Below are positions 56,801 to 64,000 of a stretch of DNA of 64,000 nt, in pieces. How positions within the stretch are numbered: position 1 is the first letter of the stretch; each line of letters begins with the position of its first letter. Made by a program: the position numbers and the translations under genes. This stretch comes from Burhinus oedicnemus (taxonomy: Eukaryota > Chordata > Aves > Charadriiformes > Burhinidae): the NCBI GenBank assembly GCA_008921705.1, contig VFFE01005989.1, forward strand, positions 14,301 to 78,300. The letters are read 5' to 3'. The notes beneath the pieces are model-generated. The model saw only the letters and a list, made by a program, of their open reading frames with translations, searched no databases and was not told where the DNA came from.

Positions 56801-59800
56801 AAGTTTTGTTTCCAAAGAGTCACTGAATTTGACACTCCTAAGTGACTCACCAGCTGATGAAGCTGGAGGCACTCATTGCAGGCAGCATCAAGTTCTTTCA
56901 GATCTAGCCTCAAACTCCTTGTCTTTTGCCTCAGTCCAAAGGTAGCATCAGTTTTAATAGCTCTGGCATCAAACCACTTCTCAAGACCAAACCTCCTTGA
57001 GTCACCAAGGATTATCCAGCTACTAAAAGCCCCGTGGGATAGCAGCTGAGTACTGTTCATGCCCCGTGCTTGTTGCCAAACTCAACAAGGAGTGGTACTG
57101 GTTCCAAGGATGATAACCATTAGGACAGGTAGGCAAGCGGTGGTAAGAGCTAGCACTGGTGCCTCGGCTGGTAGGTGTGGAGCTGGGCCCAGAGCCCAGG
57201 ACTGCAGAATCGCACATGCTCTCCAAAATGTCCCACCACTGTGCTGCAGATCCTGCTCCCTTCTCGCTTTGTGAATCCCAAACTCCACCCTGGGCAGCTG
57301 CCAAAGCAAGGCTTGGTACTGCCTCCACCTTGCTCTTGCCCAGGCACTGGCCACGAGGTGTAACTTGGACCTCTCAACCTGAGGACAGGGAAAGAGCCTC
57401 AAATTCCTTTCTAATCACCATGCCATTGATAAGAGATGAACACTGTGTCCCTGTGCTGCAGCACTTCAAAAAAATCAGTGGCTGCTACTCTGTTGTTGGG
57501 CAGGCTGCATGTAGGGCTGGGCGCTGGTGGCCCTGGCTCCTCGTTGGAAAGATCACCTCCCTTCAATCCCAAATCAGCTGTCCAAGCTACAGGAAGATAA
57601 GGGAGATCACCCAATCTCCTTCCATAATGTCCCTAGCAGCAATCTCTAGGTAACGCCTTACAGTAAGTGTGGGGGTTTTGAGCAAAGGGAACTAAGTGTC
57701 CAGCTCTGGGATCGGGTCCCAGTTCACAGACCTTTTTTTTTGGCTAAATAGTGCTAAATAGCTGACCCAGGACATTGAGGACTTGAACCTGCACTTCTCA
57801 GTTCCCCAGCAGCGCGTTCCTCTCATGAGAGGCACCGTATTGTCACATGCATTTGAAAACCTCTCTCAACCTGAAAAGCCACTAGCCGGGAGCAACATAA
57901 TACCATTGCCCAAAAAAGCATAATCCCACCTTGATATCAATGTGACTGTCCATGAAAGTCACATGGATATGGGGACCCATGGTGGCAAGAACCTGTCTAG
58001 GCACTTGGTGGTGAGAAGCTTGTCTCTGGTTCCCCCCATGCTCTCCACTGAGGGTGCGGTAGTGGTGGCTCTTCATCCAAAGCATGGGACAGTGGGCTGG
58101 ATGGGACTGAGCTGCTCACTGGACTGCCCTGGATGATGTTTTGCATGAAAATTGCCTTCTGATCACACAAAGGGTGAGAGAAGTACTTTCTCGCCAGCTG
58201 GTACCACAGCCCCATGTCTGGTCAGTCCATTGGAAAACAAATAGCAACTGCTGCTTCTTTCAGAAAAGTGGGACGTAGCAGTTCACTGACTCAGTCACCC
58301 CAGATTCTGCTAAGTTCCACATTTCAGATTTTTTATTGATTTTCTGATACTATAGGTACTACTTACAGTGCTGCTGTATAGTTCAAGACCCAGAATGAAC
58401 CAGTATCCCTGTGGGCTGTACAGGTGTAAAAAAAACCCAAAACAAAAGCCCCCAAACCACCCACCTGTGCTAATTTGGAGAAGGACATGGATTTTCCTTT
58501 GGTGTTGAAGCCTCAATTCAGTAGTATTTGGAAGCTGATATTGTTTGATAAATAGGAATTATCAAAGCTCAGTTCACGGCTTAGAAACCTTTAAAAATCA
58601 TCCGCTTTATAACAAACTACTGTACAACCAGCCCAGGACAAAGTCAGAACAACAACCGACAGCAAACTCAGTTGTACGGTAAGATAAAGAAGAAAACAAG
58701 AAAACATGAAGAAGGCAAGTGTTTTTGTTGCTGATGTGTTAAGAGAAATGATTGAAGAACAGTTTATGCACATGAAAGCATGACCTCCAGTAACTCTGTC
58801 CAGGTTGGTCAGCGTGCTCCGCCGACGGAAGAGACAGCCAGCTCCGCAGAGCTCTGCAAGGTTTCGTTTACCATGGTAGTATTGTGGGTATCTTACGTGA
58901 ACAGCTTCACTGGGGACTGAAAAAGCAGGATTTAGAGGTGCCTGGGTACATCCTACTCCTTCTGGCTGCCTCTGCCCATCTCCTGGCGCCGTCTTTTTTC
59001 TCCGAGTATCCTCGCCCAAGACTGCTGCATGGGGCTCACCTCCCGCGTTTATCACTGTGGATAAAGCCAGTGTCGTGCAGATGGAAGGACAAAGCATCAT
59101 TCACACGGAGAAGGTTGTCGTGCACCAGTCCTGGAGTGAAGCTCGTTAACAGAACCACTGCTAATAGGCACTGCTAATGCTGAAACTGCTTCTGAATGGA
59201 AACAAGACTTTCCAAAAACGTGTTTTTTGCTAGAAAATGTGACTGCCCTTTGAGATAGTACAACAGATACGTAAATACCTGAAAAAAAAAAGCCACAGGG
59301 TCTTTAGACTAGAGTTGCTCTTGGCTCCCTGCATCCTTCAGCTTTCCCAGGGGCCAGGATCGCCCTCTCTGCCCCAGGGAGCGAGGCCAGGGCCTCCCAG
59401 AGCGAGGAGGCTGAGGGGTCATCTCAGGATCCCAGCCTTAAGATGAGAATGACAGCTGCAAATGTAAAATGCGACTTTTAAGAGGCATTACAGCTCCTGC
59501 TTTGACTGCAGTCTTTCATGGTTTTGGAAATTCAGTCAGAATTTTCCAATGAATGAAAAATTTCCATTTCAGCAACAATTTCCCTTGCTTCCCCTCTCCT
59601 ACCAAAATGCTCCAATGGGTTTCCAGTAAATTTGTAAACTGCTGCATACCAATTTTCTTTCCTTATTCTTTTCTTTAGGCCACCCTAAGTCTCTTCTGTT
59701 AGAAAACCAAATGTTTGGAGTTGCTGCGGTCTTTGTTTCCCTGACAGGGCTACGAGGGCTGAATGGTGCCCATGCTGGACTAGGTTCCTCTGGCATAAAT

Positions 59801-62800
59801 CAAAAGCCCTAACAATTACATGGACAAGACTCAGAAACGTCTCATTCCTCCTCTTTTCACCTTTGTTTAGCCTGTGCAGAGTGTAAAATGCAACTGAATT
59901 GCACCAGTCCCAAGCGGCTCAGGTGCAGGGCAGCGGCGCTCAAGCACTGTTATTCCTCACCTGCAGTTCCCCACCATCTTCTTCCAGCTCCCATGGAGAT
60001 TTCTGCCTTCAGCTGCTCATCGTTGCCCGCTGCACGGACATGCCATTGATCCTAGCCCAGCTCATCTGTAGTGAGGAGGGATGACCAAATTCCCAGCCCG
60101 CTGCTCCCCTTCCCCACTGGGCAACCCCCAGCAGGAGAGGTGGTTCTGCAGCTGTACCCAGAATGGGAAACCCCTGGCACAAAGGACATACGGCGGGTGC
60201 ATCTGCCACTGGAGCAATTCAAAGGAGATTCAGCACAACTGAAAAGAAGACCTGCTAACTGATTTATATTTGGTCACAGTCAGTTTACAGCCATAGTTTT
60301 TCTCCAGCAGCCAGCCAGGATCTGTGGAGAGAAAGTAAATGTGACCTTACTGAGGCTTTTGGTTCTTTACCTGGCAAGAGGAAGGGAGGAAAGAGGAGAG
60401 AGGGATGGGGAGAGCAGGACCATCCGGATCCTGAACTTATGACCAGCCTCTCTACAGGGAACAAACAGCTTTGCTGGGAACTCAGAAAAGACCTTGCTCG
60501 GCATCAAAATTTCACATCTCAGGCAATGGAAGAAAGCAGTAACCAAATCCTGGGCAGTTCAGTTTATCTGATTCATTATGCCACATTTTGATCTTCTTTC
60601 CCCAAAACAGCATTGTGCAAGCAACCACTCATTTTCTGCTTTCTACACGAAGGGGCTGTTCCTCCTTTAATGGATTATTGGCAGAAGCTGGCAGGCCTGA
60701 AATCTCCAGACTGCTTTATGATGGAAAAAGACACAAGCTAAAAGAGGAATCAGACTTCTCCAGGCTCTGGCAAAGCTGTTTGTTTTCAGTGAGGGCCTCA
60801 GGAGGATGGCAAGGTTATTTGTAGAAAGCTTGTGTTAATGCTGTGTAGGTTCCCTTCCATGCCACTGCTACCGAGCCGATTTCCAGAATTAACCACGTTT
60901 TACAACGAGCAATAGCTACGTTCCAAGTTGATTCACAGGAATCAATACACTCCTGAATCAGAGAAGTGTTTAACGATCCTATTCAGAAACCACTGTTTGA
61001 ACGCTCGTTTTACCAGTTCAGTGAAATGGGGATTCAATCGGGCATCAATACCATCCCAGCTGGGTTACATCTGGATGGATGCTTTCAACTGTCTCTTTCC
61101 CCCAAAGCCAAGAGGGCTGGCGTGGCTGAAGACGTGGTCTTCCCTTCCCTAAGAACAGTAGCTTGCATGGTTCAGTTTAGGATATATTGGTGACTCGGAA
61201 TACATTGGGATAAAAATGCATAATGCAGAACCACAAAGCAGGCATGTTACTTACAAAGTCCTCCTTAGGTGTCTGTATTTCAACGGAATGTGCTTATTGC
61301 CTTACACAGTGGAAGAAATCGTGCTGGTTTAAAGCTGCTGATTTAGAGAGCGAATTGACTCAGGACATGTTTAAACTCTAATGCACAAACTGAATAATAA
61401 CTACAAGTTAAAAAAAAATCCTGCATTCAAAAATATTAAGTGGTCACAGTCTTTGGCAGCAATTAAGCAACAGCATGGAAGAAAATAATGTGTAAAAGCA
61501 TATTAATGATACTAAGGCTAATCCACCCTCCTGAAAAACTGCAGAAGCTTCGCAGTGAAGACACTTGCCGTAAGCAGACTGCTAGTAATGGCAAGTTCAC
61601 ACCACCGCCTCGGAAACCTGCCTTCCGCAAACAGGACTCCTCCACTCAGGTGGTGGCATTGCCAGCTTCCAAGGAGGACAGAACAGTCAGGTGGAGATAA
61701 CACTTTTGGATATTCCGGAGAATAGCGGTGAGACAATGAGCACAGCAAATACCATGGTTCTAAGGACGTTAAGGACTAGGGAGCCTGGATAGGAATGCCA
61801 GTTAACTTCAAATCAGCCAAGTTAAGGGAAAACAAAACAATGCAATTACTGGCAATAGAGGCAATGTTCTAATCCATAAATTTTTACTGAAGCTGAGGCC
61901 GTCCGACAGGTCGCGGCCACAGTGCTGGTGCTCCTGACACCCGCCCTGGGGCTGATGGATCCCAACGTGCCAGCGGGTCTGCCCCACCACGGGGATTTTG
62001 GGAGCTTCCTGCAGCTGCTTGGGGCACCGACAGATGCTGTTAGCAGTGGAACTATCAGTGTATCAGTTCCAGCCAGCCACAGCACGGACTGCGGAGGTTT
62101 CGGTTTGCTGGAAATTCAGAAAAATGTTGGTTTCTACCCAATTTGGATCAAAACCAGGTTTTTTTTAAAAAAAACCCCAAAATTTCCCACGGCCTCTCAC
62201 TTTTTGGTTGGCTGTGCTTACTACCTGCGTGCATGGTGCTTCATGCAGGGACCCTACCCTGGAGAGAGGTCAGAGGCATGCAGTAATATACAGAACACCA
62301 AGCCCAAGATCCACGGCAGGGACAAATACAGATTCGCCTCAAACCAAGCAATTCAAACCTTGTTTTTATACTGTTGAAGTTTAATTTGAAGCTCACTCAG
62401 TATTAGAGCAATGGGGTCAAACACTTGACGTTTTATATTTTTTAAGTAAGACTGATTTTGTTAAATGCATATAAAAAGCCATCAAGAATATTAAAATCCT
62501 AAACAAGATTTTGAATAGCGTCTATCAGTTTAATTACTTAATGGAAAAGGCAGCAAGAAGACTGTGTTTTATTTTTACATTAATAAAAAAGACATCAACT
62601 GGTGTGCTAGTGATCTGATGAAGCTGTATCTATTTTCAAAACTATCTTCTTAAAAAAAAATTGTATTCATTAAGCAAGATGATCGTGCTCAAAAGAGATT
62701 TTTTCCATCACATACCATGTTCAGTGTAGAACAGCCATATCCCTTCCACCCAAAATAGGTTCTCCAGGGACAAGGGAAAGAGAAGGAAAGGAATGGAAAG

Positions 62801-63917
62801 AGAATAGGATAAAAATCAATCTCTCATGAAGTACACCAGATGCTAAGAATGTTATGTTTCAAAGATTACTCCAATCTCTAATTTCTGGGATCAGTACAAG
62901 ACCTATACGGAGGGCTGATTAACCCACGCCTGCCTGTTGCCAGTTGGGGTTTTTTTGCAATATTCCTTCTCAACAGCTGCTTCGGACTGCTGTCAGAGAT
63001 GGAAGCTGGTCTACTGCTGCAACCCACAATGGCAATTCCTACGTTTCACAAATCAGCCTACTGCCAAACGGCTGCATGCACTCAACAGCTACAGCATTGG
63101 TACACGCGTATCTCCTTAAAACAAGATACTTATTCAACATTATAGGATTAAACATGCGCAGTCGTAGTTTGGTTCAGTTTCCTAGTTGAAGTTGTGTTTC
63201 AGTGAATGTCTTGCTCTCAGTATTAGAGAGAATTAAATCTGGATAGTGTTTGATGTTATGGATGGGATTAAATCCAGCTTACTTTTGGTTCATATGCTCA
63301 CTCCTTCATAGGAACCTGAGGAGGAACGGTAAGCTTGAAGTTGGGTTCTGCCTTACAAACTGGGAAAATTACTGAAAACATCGAATATTGAAAGCAAAAA
63401 AGTACTGACTTATTTACTACCAGGCAACAGAAGTACATAAAACTGAATATGAGCACCAACTGTATAAAACTTATGAAGCTCAAGAGTAAAAATTAAGACC
63501 AAGTATCTGGTAGATTCTTCTTAAATTTAATATCCCCCGTATTTGTACCAGTCATGACTGGGATCTAGTAGATTCCCATATTTCTGCAACCTTGATGTGG
63601 CTCAGTCATCCCACAAAAGGGTTCTTGCAACTCTTGAACAGCCTTTCCAGGACTGTAGTGTGAGACTAAGTGAAGAAGTGGGAATCCCTAAATCATTGTT
63701 TGCTGAAAAACGGGAGGATTTATCAGGTGCCAGCAGACATTGTACTTACTCTATTTGATTCATGGGTTTTACAGCCTGGCTTCTGGGTTGGGTTTCTTTT
63801 ACCAGCAAGTGCAAGAAACTAAAGCCGGGAGAGGGCAGGTGCTGCGGGCAGCATCCCCTGCTGTCTTTCATGGCTGTGCCCAGTGCCCCAGAAGGACACG
63901 AGGACGTGGCTGGAGAG
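53865..63917. other. Intergenic DNA
   Basis: No exon of OTUB2, the gene I would expect next, was recognised on either strand. Moderate ORFs occur (a 169-codon minus-strand frame at 58591-59100 with a hydrophobic C-terminal part; a Lys/Arg/Pro-rich 70-codon plus-strand frame at 61488-61700) but none matches a family I know. A strong donor-like AAGGCAG|GTGAGTA sits near 54187-54198 with no assignable exon. Confidence 0.55.
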
Positions 63918-64000
63918 TCACAGAATCACTGGGGTTGGAAGGGACCTCTGGAGATCATCTAGTCCAACCCCCCTGCCACAGCAGGTTCACCTAGAGCAGG
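63918..64000 (-). mobile_element. CR1 LINE 3' end, cut by the window edge
   Basis: The plus strand CACAGAATCACTGGGGTTGG, then GGGACCTCTGGAGATCATCT, is the reverse complement of a CR1 3' tail (GATGATCTCCAGAGGTCCCT, GTGATTCTGTG). The element runs off the right side. It is the only CR1 copy here in minus orientation. Confidence 0.92.

Noticed and set aside
58591..59100. 169-codon minus-strand ORF with a hydrophobic C-terminal segment
   Set aside because: Unrecognised, no conserved motif, and an overlapping plus-strand frame of 97 codons; probably chance.
61488..61700. Lys/Arg/Pro-rich 70-codon plus-strand frame
   Set aside because: Composition looks protein-like but no family or splice context could be supported.
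55155..64000. OTUB2 first exons expected by synteny
   Set aside because: I looked for GDGNCFYRA-type coding and the N-terminal segment on both strands and found neither.

Overview
The window looks like bird nuclear DNA. Five CR1-type LINE 3' ends are present, with the avian-style terminal repeats (ATTCTRTG-like octamers), and the only intact gene reads closely along the vertebrate ASB2 protein. The species cannot be told from the sequence.

Left third (about 0.8-24.7 kb, minus strand): a complete ASB2 gene. I could place every coding exon with GT-AG introns, matching phases and no stops. There are seven shared downstream exons plus two alternative 5' coding ends. The alpha start lies in an upstream-extended version of exon 2 (ATG at 22951-22953). 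The beta start lies in a separate upstream exon (ATG at 24701-24703) that encodes a ubiquitin-interacting motif. The predicted proteins are 586 aa (alpha) and 647 aa (beta). They carry an ankyrin array and a C-terminal SOCS box, which makes ASB2 the substrate receptor of a Cullin-5/Elongin-BC ubiquitin ligase. Introns hold two CR1 copies, a CA microsatellite interrupted by a 20-base assembly gap, and two small 14-bp tandem repeats.

Middle and right (24.7-64 kb): mostly non-coding. The most interesting object is a set of plus-strand exons at about 46.2-53.9 kb. They read as a coiled-coil protein of the CCDC42/CFAP73 (DUF4200) family and lie upstream of ASB2 in divergent orientation, about where I recall human CCDC197 sitting. 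The exons keep splice signals and mutually consistent phases but carry stops, single-base deletions, a frame-breaking deletion and a damaged donor. I read this as a decayed (unitary) pseudogene. ASB2 in the same assembly is flawless, so simple sequencing error is an unlikely explanation.

Other contents are three further CR1 fragments (39.4, 48.2 and 63.9 kb), an old palindromic MITE-like repeat at 28.9 kb, and a degraded repeat at 10.4 kb. No tRNA, rRNA or CRISPR was seen. OTUB2, which I would expect further right, was not found before the window ends.
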